Source of the DNA: Blastopirellula sp. J2-11 | GTDB lineage: Bacteria; Planctomycetota; Planctomycetia; Pirellulales; Pirellulaceae | Reading direction: 5' to 3' | Length of the DNA: 64,000 bases | Assembly (NCBI RefSeq): GCF_024584705.1 | Contig: NZ_CP097384.1 | Location: 4,526,001 to 4,590,000, forward strand | In this document: piece by piece, positions 19,113 through 28,879 of the stretch | Position numbering within the stretch: the stretch's first letter is position 1 | How the letters are laid out: each line of letters begins with the position of its first letter | Notes under the pieces: model-generated | Told to the model about the DNA's origin: nothing | Seen by the model: the letters and a program-made list of their open reading frames with translations, nothing else | Databases searched by the model: none | Translations under genes and position numbers: made by a program

Positions 19113-20375
19113 ATGCGGACGATTCTTTTGACGCTATTGATATTCGCCGCCGCGGCGACATCAGCGGAAGCAGCCGAACCAGCCCCTGGGGAGCTGGTCC
19201 CGGTTGAACAACCGGGGGAAGTCCATTCTGACCATCGTACAGATCCACTTTACACATCGCCCACGCATGTGCTCTCGCAATACTTTGGCCGCCGCCGATC
19301 AGGGCTGTTGACCAGCGGCATGGAGAATGTGGTCGGCGTCACTGCGACGGGACTTTCACCACTGATGGTGTTGTCTGTAACCGGTCCGATCGTCTACTTC
19401 ACGACCGACTCGGCGGACCGCGGCGAGCTCTTCTTCTTTTATCAACCCTGGTTCTGGATCATCACCGCCATCTGCAGTTTGATCGTGATCCTAAAAGACA
19501 CGATTCTGACGTTCGCTAGTTATTTGAAGACGCCGCTTGACGTCTTGGGGTCGCTGTTTCATTTCGTTGGATTCTTGTTCGGCTTTCGTCTGATCATCTA
19601 TTTGCTAGGAGCCGATCTGGGAACTGATCCGAGTTTGGCGGAGAAGTTTTTGACTTACCTGACGATCGTTGTGATGCTCGGCTTCTATGCCGCGATTTGG
19701 ATCTTCGGCAATCTGGTTGAAGTGATCATCCTCCTCTCCCCGTTCCCGCTGGTCGATACGACGCTCCGTTTTTCGCGGATCGCGATGGTTGTGGTGATGT
19801 ACGTATTGTGTTGGATTCATCCGCTGCTTGGATTGATGTTCGCGTTGCCGATATTGATCATCGCCGCGTTAACGCTTAACCGATCATTACAGGCGCTCAA
19901 GCTGAGCGCGCGCATCAGTTGGGATCTGATCGCCTGGCGTCGCTATCCGCTGTCGCCGGAGACAACGTCTTTGACCGCTTTTACGGTGGTCAGCTTGCCG
20001 CGGACTCCCTGGTTCACGTTGGGGCAGTTGGTCAAAAAAGAAAACGGTTGGCATTTTCGCTACCGGCGATTCTTGATCGGGCCGTGTGTCGACAATCTCG
20101 TCGACTTGACGAACCTGCAAATCGCCAAGGGGACGCTATCATCGCTGGCGGTCCAAAAGCAGGAAGAGAGATCGCGCGTCATCTTGCGTTTCCCGCCGGG
20201 CTATCGCGGGCAAGAGGAAACGCTGGCGCAGATCTTGGGAGGAGAAACCGCCGACTGGTCGGCGATAACGAAAATCCGGGATCTATGGAAAAACCGGCGC
20301 TGGCCTTTTTCGCGCAAAGCAGAGCTTGAGGAAATTGCAAATTGCGATCAACCGCAACCGACCGATTGCCGATAA
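19113..20375 (+). CDS. multi-pass membrane protein with signal peptide, function unknown
   Basis: 420 aa. A cleavable signal peptide (ILLTLLIFAAAATSAEAA) is followed by several hydrophobic segments: about residues 88-104, 110-130, 150-172, 180-210 and 225-255 (YVLCWIHPLLGLMFALPILIIAALTL). The C-terminal 160 residues are soluble and basic. I recognise no named family. ATG 19113 has GAAGTG upstream. It stands alone in direction between the divergent VOC gene and the Cys-rich gene, and a terminator follows at 20424. Confidence 0.7.
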   Translation: MRTILLTLLIFAAAATSAEAAEPAPGELVPVEQPGEVHSDHRTDPLYTSPTHVLSQYFGRRRSGLLTSGMENVVGVTATGLSPLMVLSVTGPIVYFTTDSADRGELFFFYQPWFWIITAICSLIVILKDTILTFASYLKTPLDVLGSLFHFVGFLFGFRLIIYLLGADLGTDPSLAEKFLTYLTIVVMLGFYAAIWIFGNLVEVIILLSPFPLVDTTLRFSRIAMVVVMYVLCWIHPLLGLMFALPILIIAALTLNRSLQALKLSARISWDLIAWRRYPLSPETTSLTAFTVVSLPRTPWFTLGQLVKKENGWHFRYRRFLIGPCVDNLVDLTNLQIAKGTLSSLAVQKQEERSRVILRFPPGYRGQEETLAQILGGETADWSAITKIRDLWKNRRWPFSRKAELEEIANCDQPQPTDCR

Positions 20376-20423
20376 CTTGACCTATCAATAAATTACAAAA
20401 AGAGAGGGTCCGCCCTTTCTTTT

Positions 20424-20468
20424 AGGGCCGTCGTGTTCCTGCCCCACACGACGGCCTTTACTTTTTCT
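20424..20468 (+). terminator. intrinsic terminator after membrane protein gene
   Basis: Perfect 11-bp stem (GGCCGTCGTGT / ACACGACGGCC, arms 20426-20436 and 20446-20456) followed by TTTACTTTTTC. It lies 50 nt after the stop of the 19113-20375 gene. Confidence 0.8.
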
Positions 20469-20637
20469 TGGCTCGATAAACTCCCCCCGCTGCTAGCGGA
20501 ACCTACCTGGAAAACTTTGCCGGTTGTGCGGATTTTCTCGATTGGCGGAATTGTAACGCCGATAGAGATGGTAACGGAATTTACGCCGTGATCGAACGCG
20601 CCCGTTCCCCCGCCGTCAGCAAAGAGGTATTTCTCCG

Positions 20638-21315
20638 ATGCGACTTTCAGCAATCGTGGCCATCATCAGCATGGCGATCGTCCTTGGTTCGACCCCGTTT
20701 GCGTCGGGCCAATCCTATGGCCCTATGCCGACGGCGCCCTGCGGAGACGCTTGCGGCGCGTCCTGCGGACCAACTTGTGGTCCGACCTGCAACAAGGGCT
20801 GCGCACCGTTCAAGTTGTGTCTGCCGTTGATTCCGCCCAAAGTTTTGCTGAGTTGTTTACACAAGAAAGTGACTTGCGGCGCTGGTTGCGGCGACGAAGT
20901 TTATTGGGGCGAATGGTGGTCCGATCCCCCGAAGTGTGATCCTTGCGATTGCCACGGCAACTGGATCGGTCCCAATCCAGGTCGGATCTGTCACCCAGGC
21001 TTGGCCGGCGTACGTTACGGTCATCGCGGATGCGGTTGCGGTGCTTGTGGCGGAAACGCCTGTACTTGCGGCAATGCGTGCGGCGGCGACTGCGGCCCTG
21101 ATTGCGGCTGCGGCGGACACGCGCATGACGCAACTCCGCATTACGCCTCCCCGCAACAAGGCGAGATCATCTATGAAAGCAGCCCGACCACAACGATGAG
21201 CCGGCGGACCTACTCTACCCCTTCCTACGAGACGTCGACTTACCCGACCTCGATGACGACCCGGAGCGGAGCGAGTCATCGTAACCCCCGAAATTTGGGG
21301 CGAGGCTCCTACTAG
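20638..21315 (+). CDS. secreted Cys/Gly-rich protein
   Basis: 225 aa. The signal peptide (AIVAIISMAIVLGSTPFASG) is followed by about 23 Cys residues in two dense blocks: residues 33-62 (CGDACGASCGPTCGPTCNKG) and 132-160 (CGCGACGGNACTCGNACGG). A middle section carries Trp and Pro, and the tail is Ser/Thr/Tyr-rich with no Cys. The C-x3-C and C-x2-C spacings could bind metal or form a disulfide network. Planctomycete envelopes are known to contain Cys-rich proteins, which makes an envelope role plausible, but no family is recognised. ATG 20638 has AGAGG upstream. Confidence 0.75.
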   Translation: MRLSAIVAIISMAIVLGSTPFASGQSYGPMPTAPCGDACGASCGPTCGPTCNKGCAPFKLCLPLIPPKVLLSCLHKKVTCGAGCGDEVYWGEWWSDPPKCDPCDCHGNWIGPNPGRICHPGLAGVRYGHRGCGCGACGGNACTCGNACGGDCGPDCGCGGHAHDATPHYASPQQGEIIYESSPTTTMSRRTYSTPSYETSTYPTSMTTRSGASHRNPRNLGRGSY

Positions 21316-21360
21316 GTGCCGGCAGCTTCCATCCCTCGAAGCACAAAAACGAAATTCGCG

Positions 21361-21396
21361 AAAAAGCGTCGATCGAGCCCGGTCGACGCTTTTTTC
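21361..21396 (+). terminator. intrinsic terminator after Cys-rich protein gene
   Basis: Stem AAAAAGCGTCGA / TCGACGCTTTTT (12 bp, loop of 10 nt) with the right arm running into TTTTTT. It is 45 nt after the stop codon, and the symmetric A/T ends would also work in reverse. Confidence 0.85.
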
Positions 21397-21515
21397 GTTT
21401 TCCGGCTGCTCCAATCGCCGGGCCGGCAGCACTGCTTACCGGTGGGGCATTTTTGGGTAGAATCTACGACTCGGCACAGTTCACTCCGTCCCTCTGCTTA
21501 TGAAGTCAGCCTGCT

Positions 21516-22607
21516 ATGGAAGCTGGAATTGTCGGTCTTCCCAACGTCGGTAAATCGACGCTGTTTAACGCTTTGACCGCCGCAGGCATCGCCAGCGAGA
21601 ACTACCCCTTCTGCACGATCGAGCCCAACGTGGGGATCGTTCCGGTCCCTGATGAGCGTCTGGAAACCATTCAGAAGTTCATTAAGACGCAGAAGGTGAT
21701 TCCGGCCGTTTTGCAATTGGTCGATATCGCCGGCATCGTCCGCGGCGCCTCAGAAGGAGAAGGCTTGGGGAACAAATTCCTCTCGCACATCCGTGAAGTG
21801 GACGCGATCGTCCATGTCGTTCGCTGCTTCGCCGACTCGGACGTGATCCATGTCGACGGTTCGGTCGATCCGATTCGCGACATCGAAACGATTGATACCG
21901 AGCTGATGTTGGCCGATTTGCAGACGGTCGAATCATCGAAAGATCGTGCCGCCAAGTCGGCCCGCTCTGGCGACAAAGAGGCCAAAGCACGCGTCGAATT
22001 GCTCGAGCAATGTTACGCCGTCCTAGCAGCAGGGAAACCGGTCCGCTCGATGTCATTTCATGATCCAGAAACGGAGAAGCGGGTTCGCGGACTCGGACTG
22101 ATCACCGCCAAAAAGGTGCTCTACCTGGCGAACGTTGACGAAGACAATCTGACCGGCGAAGGAGACTTGGTCGCCAAAGTCCGCGCTCGCGCTGCCGAAG
22201 AAGAGGGCGAAGTCGTTCCGGTTTGTGCTCGACTTGAAGCGGAGTTGATCGAACTGGACGCCGCCGATCGCCAGGAAATGCTCGAGAGCGTTGGCTTAAC
22301 CGAGCCGGCGCTGCATACGTTCGCTCGTTCCGCTTACAAGCTGCTCGGCTTGCAAAGCTATTTCACCGCCGGTGAAAAAGAAGTCCGCGCTTGGACGATT
22401 CCGGTCGGAGCGACGGCGCCGCAAGCGGCCGGCGTGATTCACTCTGATTTCGAACGCGGTTTCATTCGGTCCGAAACCTATTCGGTCGCCGACCTGGAGC
22501 AATTGCACTCGGAAAAAGCGATCCGCGACGCGGGCAAAATGCGCGTCGAAGGTAAGCAGTACGTCATGCAAGATGGCGACGTTTGCCACTTCTTGTTTAA
22601 CGTTTAA
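21516..22607 (+). CDS. ychF: Obg-family ATPase YchF
   Basis: Universal translation-associated P-loop protein (363 aa, the expected size) that prefers ATP over GTP. P-loop GLPNVGKST is at residues 7-15. The G2 region ([18 protein letters not shown]) and switch II ([21 protein letters not shown]) match the YchF consensus almost word for word. The degenerate G4 position is ANVDED rather than NKxD, the feature that explains ATP preference. The C-terminal TGS domain begins [27 protein letters not shown] 21516. It converges with the transglutaminase gene (20 nt between stops). Confidence 0.96.
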   Translation: MEAGIVGLPNVGKSTLFNALTAAGIASENYPFCTIEPNVGIVPVPDERLETIQKFIKTQKVIPAVLQLVDIAGIVRGASEGEGLGNKFLSHIREVDAIVHVVRCFADSDVIHVDGSVDPIRDIETIDTELMLADLQTVESSKDRAAKSARSGDKEAKARVELLEQCYAVLAAGKPVRSMSFHDPETEKRVRGLGLITAKKVLYLANVDEDNLTGEGDLVAKVRARAAEEEGEVVPVCARLEAELIELDAADRQEMLESVGLTEPALHTFARSAYKLLGLQSYFTAGEKEVRAWTIPVGATAPQAAGVIHSDFERGFIRSETYSVADLEQLHSEKAIRDAGKMRVEGKQYVMQDGDVCHFLFNV

Positions 22608-22627
22608 TCGCTTCCGCCTGGCGGTTA

Positions 22628-25060
22628 CTAGAATCGCGGCGAACGATCGAGTTGATCGAGCTCCACCTGGAGCGTCGTTAGTCGATCCTCGATGCCGGAA
22701 AGCGCCTCATCGCTGAGGACAGCCCCCCCAAAGCGGACGCGATAGTACGCTTCGACGACCGGCGCGATTGCGTCCATCGCACCCGGCGTTAGACGCGAAC
22801 GAAGCGAATCGACAAACTCGTACGGAGTCTGCCCCGGGGAGCGTCGCATCCCTCGCTTCGCAAGGCGGCGTTCAAGTTGCAAATAGAACGTAACGCCGTG
22901 GCGGTTAAAGTGCAATTGTCGACGAATCCATCGCCACAGCGGCTGACCAAAACGACGAATCAGCCAGCGCGAACCTTGGTAGATGGCGAACCCGGCGATC
23001 GTGCAAAAGATGGTCAGCAAACTCATGTACCAACTGAACCACTCCCCTTCGACGTCAACGCCGACGGTGGCCGCTTTTTCTTTCACCCACAGGCGCCATT
23101 CCTCGTAGTTGAACCAATCGCCCAGCGGTCGCCAGATGCGATCAGTGAACGGTTTGTAAATCGCGTTCTCTTGGCGTTCTGAGTTCATTTCGACCACGTA
23201 GTCGCGCCACATCAGTTCGAGATAGTCGAACCAATCGAGGGCTTTGCTCAGCATCCCCCCCTTCTCTTCATAGACCACTTCCGTTTCGCCGCTAGGCGTT
23301 GGATCCAATCGGAGCCAGGCGCCGGTCGGATAATTCTCACGCACCGACTCCGGCAAATCTTTCTGCGAAATATACGCTTCGACCCACGCATGCGCGTGCA
23401 TTTGCTTGACGGCGTAGTAATTGCCGACCGAGTTATATTCGCCTCCTTTGTATCCCACGACGATGCGCGACGGAATCCGCTGGTAGCGCAGCATCAGCGC
23501 CATTGCTCCGGCGAAATATTCGCAGTGCCCCGATCGATGATTGACCAGAAAATCTTCGAGCGGGTCAAGGTTGGGATCGCGAACGCGCGGATCTATTTCC
23601 AACGTGTACGAAAAGCCCCCTTCGTCGGTGAAGAAGCGTTCGATCGCCTGGGCTACTTCGAAGTTATTTTTCGGATCAACTTTGGCGTTCTCGACGACGC
23701 TTCGCGTCGTTTGTTGCAATTGCCCGAACGCGAAAACCTCTACCTTCTCCAACGAATCCAGATAGCTGCGCGTGCGCCAATCGAGTTTCGTCTTGTCCTC
23801 GTCGCGACTGTTCAACGCCAGCAAGCGATTTTCGAGTTCGGCGGGACGCCAGGGAATTAACACGTTGTACTGCGACGGCTTAGATCCGAGCGCATCGGCC
23901 GCCGCGTATGACAAAAATCCGGCCATCTGATCGTCGATGACCTGGCTAGAAGTCAATTGATCGCGATAGGCGGGATAGACGCTAAACAGCAAGTGTCCGT
24001 GCGCTGTTTGCACCAGACGCGTGCGTGGATTCAGCACCACCAATTGCCGCACCATCTCGACGCCCGGCGGAGGCGTCGGCAACTGCGTCGCACCTTCGTC
24101 ATCCGGCGAATAGGTGGTGATCCAACTGGAAGTCTGAATTTGATAGCGATTCAGCACCGTGCCGCGAAAATAAGGCTCGAGCGGCGATTCTTTGGGAGAA
24201 TCAGACACCGGGCTGCGGAATGCGACCCGCATCACCATCTCGTCGCTTTGGAGAATCCTTCCCATTCGGTCGAACGAGATCTGATCCTTGAAGCCGGTTT
24301 CGCGGAGCCCGCCGGCTAAGCCGCCTCCCCAGGAATCGCGACTGGGACGAGGAAATGCGTAGAAGCAGACAACCGTAGCGATCAGCGTAACGATCCCCAA
24401 CTTGCAAACCTGAACGAACATTTGCCAGCTGGAAAATACGGTCGCCAGGTTTTTCGGCAGGCGCGATTCCAGCAGCACCGCTTCGGTCGTAACGCCGCTT
24501 CCTTCCCCTCCTTCATCGCGCGAGCTGAAAAGCGCAAAGACCGGACGATTGTCGATCGCGTCATGTTCCGCTTTTAAAATCGGGTCGACGCGAACCGTTT
24601 CGCGATAGATGAAGAACAGACTGAGCGTCGTCAATGCGGCCAACATATAGGCGACCAACATAAAGCCGAACGAAACGTTCAAGTTGAGCGCAGCGGCGAC
24701 CACGACTTGCAGCAGACTAAGGACGCACAAGTGCCAATAAACGCGCGTCGACTTGCGTTGAAACAAGAGCACGATCTGCAGGTAAATCAACAACTTGGCG
24801 ATCGCTTGCAGCTTTTCGGTGCTGTTGCCCGGCCAGAAATCGGAAATCGAAAATGCAACCGCCAATAACGCCGCGACATTGGCCAGATTTCGATTCAAGC
24901 TGAACCAGCGCTGAATATCGGTCACATAAACAGAAATAAACGCCGCCAACACCGCGGCGATCGGCAACGCGGCGTCGTCCGTTTCGCCTCCGCCGAGCAA
25001 CATCGCTCCCAGCGCTGCGAGGATAGCGACGCTAATCTGCAGTAAGCGTTCGACCTTCAT
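22628..25060 (-). CDS. TgpA-type membrane transglutaminase (DUF3488-transglutaminase-DUF4129)
   Basis: 810 aa. Six or so membrane helices fill residues 1-230 (DUF3488 part), followed by a periplasmic transglutaminase-like core. The catalytic Cys is Cys513 (RSGHCEYFAGAMALMLR), the His is near 559 (HAHAWVEAY) and the Asp near 584 (WLRLDPTPSG). A further membrane helix lies near 690, then a C-terminal DUF4129-like tail (GQTPYEFVDSLRSRL). All three catalytic residues are present, so it is probably active. It is translationally coupled (ATGA) to the DUF58 gene. MoxR-DUF58-TgpA is a widespread set of uncertain role in envelope protein processing. Confidence 0.92.
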   Translation of the reverse strand: MKVERLLQISVAILAALGAMLLGGGETDDAALPIAAVLAAFISVYVTDIQRWFSLNRNLANVAALLAVAFSISDFWPGNSTEKLQAIAKLLIYLQIVLLFQRKSTRVYWHLCVLSLLQVVVAAALNLNVSFGFMLVAYMLAALTTLSLFFIYRETVRVDPILKAEHDAIDNRPVFALFSSRDEGGEGSGVTTEAVLLESRLPKNLATVFSSWQMFVQVCKLGIVTLIATVVCFYAFPRPSRDSWGGGLAGGLRETGFKDQISFDRMGRILQSDEMVMRVAFRSPVSDSPKESPLEPYFRGTVLNRYQIQTSSWITTYSPDDEGATQLPTPPPGVEMVRQLVVLNPRTRLVQTAHGHLLFSVYPAYRDQLTSSQVIDDQMAGFLSYAAADALGSKPSQYNVLIPWRPAELENRLLALNSRDEDKTKLDWRTRSYLDSLEKVEVFAFGQLQQTTRSVVENAKVDPKNNFEVAQAIERFFTDEGGFSYTLEIDPRVRDPNLDPLEDFLVNHRSGHCEYFAGAMALMLRYQRIPSRIVVGYKGGEYNSVGNYYAVKQMHAHAWVEAYISQKDLPESVRENYPTGAWLRLDPTPSGETEVVYEEKGGMLSKALDWFDYLELMWRDYVVEMNSERQENAIYKPFTDRIWRPLGDWFNYEEWRLWVKEKAATVGVDVEGEWFSWYMSLLTIFCTIAGFAIYQGSRWLIRRFGQPLWRWIRRQLHFNRHGVTFYLQLERRLAKRGMRRSPGQTPYEFVDSLRSRLTPGAMDAIAPVVEAYYRVRFGGAVLSDEALSGIEDRLTTLQVELDQLDRSPRF

Positions 25061-26268
25061 GACGACTCCTTTGCGGCGCTGATCTGGGCGCCATCGATAA
25101 AGAGATTCGCCAACTCATCCCGTGCATCCGACAGACAAATCACGCGTCCAATTTCGGATCGCACTTTATGATCGTTCCAGACTTCTTGGAACGTGTTGGT
25201 GTCCGACAACTCCAGATTGCGAGAACTGAGCAGGACGACTTTTCCTGTACGACCGACGCGCAGCGCATCAAGCAGACAACCATCGATCGACTGGTGCGGC
25301 GCCGGCGTGACTTCGGCCAAAATCGTCATTGCTTCATGAACGAACGCCTGGGAGACCGAACCATGCAGACTCTTTGTTTTGGCGCCGGCGCAGGCCAAAT
25401 ACATTTGACAGCCTCCGACCGCAGAGAGATCGGCGACCACAGTCGCCGCCATGCTTACGATTCGTTCGACGCTGGCTTCTTCCTGGGAAGTCGCTTGCGG
25501 CGAGACCCAAGCGTCGACAATGATGGTGACGTCCTGCTCACTTTGTTTCTCAAACTGCCGTACGACCAATTGATTACGTTTGGCGGTGGTGCGCCAGTGA
25601 ATCCATTGCTTCGGGTCACCGGTTCGCCACTCGCGCAATCCGTAAAAATCTCCCTCATGCAACCCGTGCGTTCGGCGACTTGCCGCGTAGCCGGCGCGAT
25701 CATCTTGAATCAAACGCCGCCAAGCAGGCGTCAGACGTCCAATCCGTGGATAGACGATCAAGTCGTCAATTTCGCCAAGCTTAAGCGTGTTACGAATCAG
25801 TCCCAAGGGAAACGCCGTCGACGTTTCTAAGGGCCCCACCCGATATCGACCGCGGTGCTGCACCCGCGCGCGATAGGTGGACGTTTCCGTAACGCCGCTG
25901 CGAACGCGAGCGAAAAATACTTCGACCTCGCAAGATTCGCCGATCTTCGGGCCGTCGACCGCTTCGATCACGTCGCAAGCGACGATCGCATAGACGGAAC
26001 CCCGACCCAGGTTTTCAACGCGCAACTCCACCAAGAGCGGATCGCCGGCGCAAACCGAGTGCGAAAGTTTGCGTGAGAATTTGAGCCGGCGCAACGTTCC
26101 CTGAACGACGCGCCAGTTATAAAGCAAGGGGCCGACCATCATGCAAGCGAGGACCATCAGCAACTGGAAGTTGCGGATCATGGCGCCAACCACAATGAAC
26201 GTCATCACGAGGAGATAGTAAGTTCCTTCGCGAGTGATCATGGAGCCCTGTCTGCTCCAGAACGACAT
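25057..26268 (-). CDS. DUF58 membrane-anchored protein
   Basis: 403 aa. Two membrane helices near the start (TYYLLVMTFIVVGAMI and LLMVLACMMVGPLLY) are followed by a beta-rich part. The DUF58 signature is GDPKQWIHWRTTAKRNQLVVRQFE (about residues 215-238), with a von Willebrand A-like segment after it (DVTIIVDAW). Members are usually paired with MoxR ATPases, as here: the MoxR gene is 75 nt upstream and the transglutaminase gene overlaps the stop by 4 nt. ATG 26268. It probably acts as the adaptor between MoxR and membrane substrates, by family inference. Confidence 0.9.
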   Translation of the reverse strand: MSFWSRQGSMITREGTYYLLVMTFIVVGAMIRNFQLLMVLACMMVGPLLYNWRVVQGTLRRLKFSRKLSHSVCAGDPLLVELRVENLGRGSVYAIVACDVIEAVDGPKIGESCEVEVFFARVRSGVTETSTYRARVQHRGRYRVGPLETSTAFPLGLIRNTLKLGEIDDLIVYPRIGRLTPAWRRLIQDDRAGYAASRRTHGLHEGDFYGLREWRTGDPKQWIHWRTTAKRNQLVVRQFEKQSEQDVTIIVDAWVSPQATSQEEASVERIVSMAATVVADLSAVGGCQMYLACAGAKTKSLHGSVSQAFVHEAMTILAEVTPAPHQSIDGCLLDALRVGRTGKVVLLSSRNLELSDTNTFQEVWNDHKVRSEIGRVICLSDARDELANLFIDGAQISAAKESS

Positions 26269-26343
26269 TCGTACCTCCTCAAGCGCGTTTGAAAGGGATG
26301 GTCGAACACTATCGGTCGGCTAGCACTAGCGTTATCGTCCGAC

Positions 26344-27285
26344 TTAGGTTGGAACCGCTACTTCATCGACAATTCGACTCACGATCGTCTCCACCGCTTC
26401 GCGTTGACCGGCGTGGAGATATCCCTTGGGAATGACGCGATGGGCGAGTACCGAAACGGCTAATTGCTTCACGTCATCCGGCACGACGAACTCGCGTCCT
26501 TCAATCATCGCCAGGCTTTGCGCTGCGCGATACAGACTGATCGCCGCTCGCGTACTAGCGCCCACTTGCAAGTCATCGGTGTCGCGAGTCGCTTCGATAA
26601 TATCAAGCAAATATTCGTGGACCGAATCGTTCATATCGATCTCGCGAACCGCAGCTTGCAATTGCTTGATCTGATCGCTGCGTAAGACCGGGGTCAATTC
26701 GGTGACCGGTTCGCCGCGACGATGCGTCTCAAGAATCTGACGCTCTGCGGCGCGATCGGGATAGCCCATCGAGATTCGCATCAAAAAGCGATCGAGTTGG
26801 CTTTCGGGAAGGGGGTAGGTCCCTTCAAACTCGAACGGGTTTTGCGTCGCGATCACCATGAACGGCGTCGGCAGATCATGCGTCACGCCGTCGACCGACA
26901 CCTGGTTATCGCTCATCGCTTCTAGCAGCGCACTTTGCGTCCGTGGCGACGTCCGATTGATTTCGTCGGCGATCACGATGTTCGCAAAGATGGGCCCCTG
27001 ATGAAACACAAATTCATGCGTCTTGGTGTTGAAGACGTTGGACCCGACAATGTCGCTCGGCAAAAGATCGGGCGTGAACTGCAGACGACAGAAATCGCCG
27101 TCCAGGCTCCGAGCAAGCGCTTTGCCTACTAAAGTCTTTCCTACCCCAGGAACGTCTTCTAATAGCAGATGTTCGCCTGCGAGAAGCGTAATTAGGCACT
27201 TACGCACGACCTCTGACTTGCCTAGAACGACGCGGGAAATGCTGTTTTCCAGTTCCGCGACGAGACTCGTTAACTCCGCCGGCAT
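26344..27285 (-). CDS. MoxR-family AAA+ ATPase
   Basis: 313 aa, standard MoxR length. Walker A is EDVPGVGKT (about residues 43-51), Walker B and its surroundings read IVIADEINRTSPRTQSALLEAM, sensor 1 is FMVIATQNPFEFEGTYPLPESQLDRFL, and the C-terminal lid has GASTRAAISLYRAAQ. These are all near-consensus for the MoxR subfamily, chaperone-like AAA+ ATPases that act on partners with VWA or DUF58 domains. It is the first gene of the MoxR-DUF58-transglutaminase operon. ATG 27285. Confidence 0.94.
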   Translation of the reverse strand: MPAELTSLVAELENSISRVVLGKSEVVRKCLITLLAGEHLLLEDVPGVGKTLVGKALARSLDGDFCRLQFTPDLLPSDIVGSNVFNTKTHEFVFHQGPIFANIVIADEINRTSPRTQSALLEAMSDNQVSVDGVTHDLPTPFMVIATQNPFEFEGTYPLPESQLDRFLMRISMGYPDRAAERQILETHRRGEPVTELTPVLRSDQIKQLQAAVREIDMNDSVHEYLLDIIEATRDTDDLQVGASTRAAISLYRAAQSLAMIEGREFVVPDDVKQLAVSVLAHRVIPKGYLHAGQREAVETIVSRIVDEVAVPT

Positions 27286-27753
27286 TCAGGGCTCCTTCTC
27301 GGGCCGTTGTGAACATCATTGCAAATCAAGTTGTGGGTACGACCGCCCACTTGTTGACCATTATATCCAGAATTGCTGAGTGCGCAACGATGCGCAACCA
27401 GCAATTCCACTGCGTGTCACCGCTTACCGCTTTACCAGCTAGACGGGGGGATTATTCAACATTATTCGCATATCACGCACATTCGACACTTGATTCGCTC
27501 CCCCTCCCTTTCGATCTATCCCGAAGATCCCCAATAGAACGGGCTGTTGCGGGTCGTAATGCCGCATCGTGCAATCGGAAAGCGTTTCCTTTCTTCAACA
27601 CGGAAAATATGGATTTGTAGCGTCTAATTTCGACGTAATCTCCTAATACGACACATGTTTGTCGATGCGGCCTCCGTTTGGGCTTGCCGCCGGCCCAGGA
27701 TTTGCAATTCATTGTAATTCGCTTCTCATCTCCTGACGCCGGAATCTGACTCG
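27286..27753. other. divergent intergenic region, MoxR operon to acetyltransferase gene (468 nt)
   Basis: Expected to hold the promoter of the MoxR operon and that of the 27754 gene. No convincing promoter, hairpin or small gene was found. A 79-codon minus frame (27473-27712) is Arg/Ser-rich and lacks any coding signature. Confidence 0.4.
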
Positions 27754-28872
27754 ATGACCGAAGTGGTCGAAATCAACGATCTCAGTGAACTTGCCGCCTA
27801 TGCGACGCTCTGGAGAACACTCTTTCTCCGCATGCCGCGAGCGACGTTCTTTCAGACCTATGCATGGCTATGCGCCTATTGGAAACATTTTGGGGCAGAC
27901 CAGCGGCTGCGTGTGTTGCTTGTCTACGCTTCCGGTGAACCGATTGGCATTCTGCCGTTAGTCGTCCGACGCGAGCAGACGCGTCTCGGTTCGTTTCGCG
28001 TTCTTACCTATCCGCTGGCCGACTGGGGTTCTTACTACGGACCAATCGGCAGTAACGGCGCCGCAACTTTGGCCATCGGCCTCCGCTATTTGGCCCAATC
28101 CAGGCGAGACTGGGATTTGCTCGATCTTCGCTGGATCGAAATGGAAGCGGTTGATCGCGGACGGACCGAAAACGCATTTCGCCTGGCTGGCATGTCGTCG
28201 TTGGTGACGCCTTGGAAAGAAATCTCGATTGTCGATCTGCCGAATACCTGGGAGAGCTATCTCGAGACGCGCAAACCAAAATTTCGTCAAAATGTGCGCC
28301 GCTTGCTCCGCCGGGGAGAAATGTCCGGGATTGAGTTTATTCGTTATCGCCCTGATTCACAGCCCAAGGGATCGCTGGAAGAAAGTTGGTCGATCTTCGA
28401 AGACTGTCGCGACTTAGCCGCGAGAAGCTGGCAAGGCTCCTCCGAATCCGGCACCACCTTGTCGCATGAAGCGGTCCAAGGTTACTTTCGTGATACCCAC
28501 GAGGCCGCGACCCGGCTCGGCATGTTGGATATCGGTTATCTGCTTTATGAAGGAAAAATGGCCGCCTTTGGCTACAAGTACCATCACCAGGGAGAAATCC
28601 AGGCGATGCGTGTCGGCCACGATCCAGATCTCCAAGCACTTGGCCTCGGAACTTTGCAGTACGCCCATGGAATTATGGACAGCATATCTCTGGGGGAACG
28701 CCGCATTGACATTGGCCCGAATCACTTGGAAACGAAAGCGAAGTGGCGGACGAACCTGTTGATGAGCTATCGGATCTGCCATCACTCGCAATGGATGATG
28801 CGAGCTCAGGCGCTTCGTCTGCATCGCTGGTTAAAATTTCGCCGCAATCCCGAACCGGAATCGCTCGAATAG
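27754..28872 (+). CDS. GNAT-fold acetyltransferase of the FemAB/CelD type
   Basis: 372 aa. Residues about 30-70 (FFQTYAWLCAYWKHFG, then LRVLLVYASGEPIGILPLV) and 165-300 (RQNVRRLLRRGE, then GMLDIGYLLYEGKMAAFGYKYHHQGEIQ and LGLGTLQYAHGIMDSI) follow the pattern of the CelD/BcsL-like acyltransferase family, which carries two GNAT-like halves. Relatives act in exopolysaccharide or cell-wall peptide modification. The substrate is not known. ATG 27754; no strong ribosome-binding site. It converges with the CHAT gene with only 7 nt between stops. Confidence 0.82.
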   Translation: MTEVVEINDLSELAAYATLWRTLFLRMPRATFFQTYAWLCAYWKHFGADQRLRVLLVYASGEPIGILPLVVRREQTRLGSFRVLTYPLADWGSYYGPIGSNGAATLAIGLRYLAQSRRDWDLLDLRWIEMEAVDRGRTENAFRLAGMSSLVTPWKEISIVDLPNTWESYLETRKPKFRQNVRRLLRRGEMSGIEFIRYRPDSQPKGSLEESWSIFEDCRDLAARSWQGSSESGTTLSHEAVQGYFRDTHEAATRLGMLDIGYLLYEGKMAAFGYKYHHQGEIQAMRVGHDPDLQALGLGTLQYAHGIMDSISLGERRIDIGPNHLETKAKWRTNLLMSYRICHHSQWMMRAQALRLHRWLKFRRNPEPESLE

Positions 28873-28879
28873 CTTGCGG

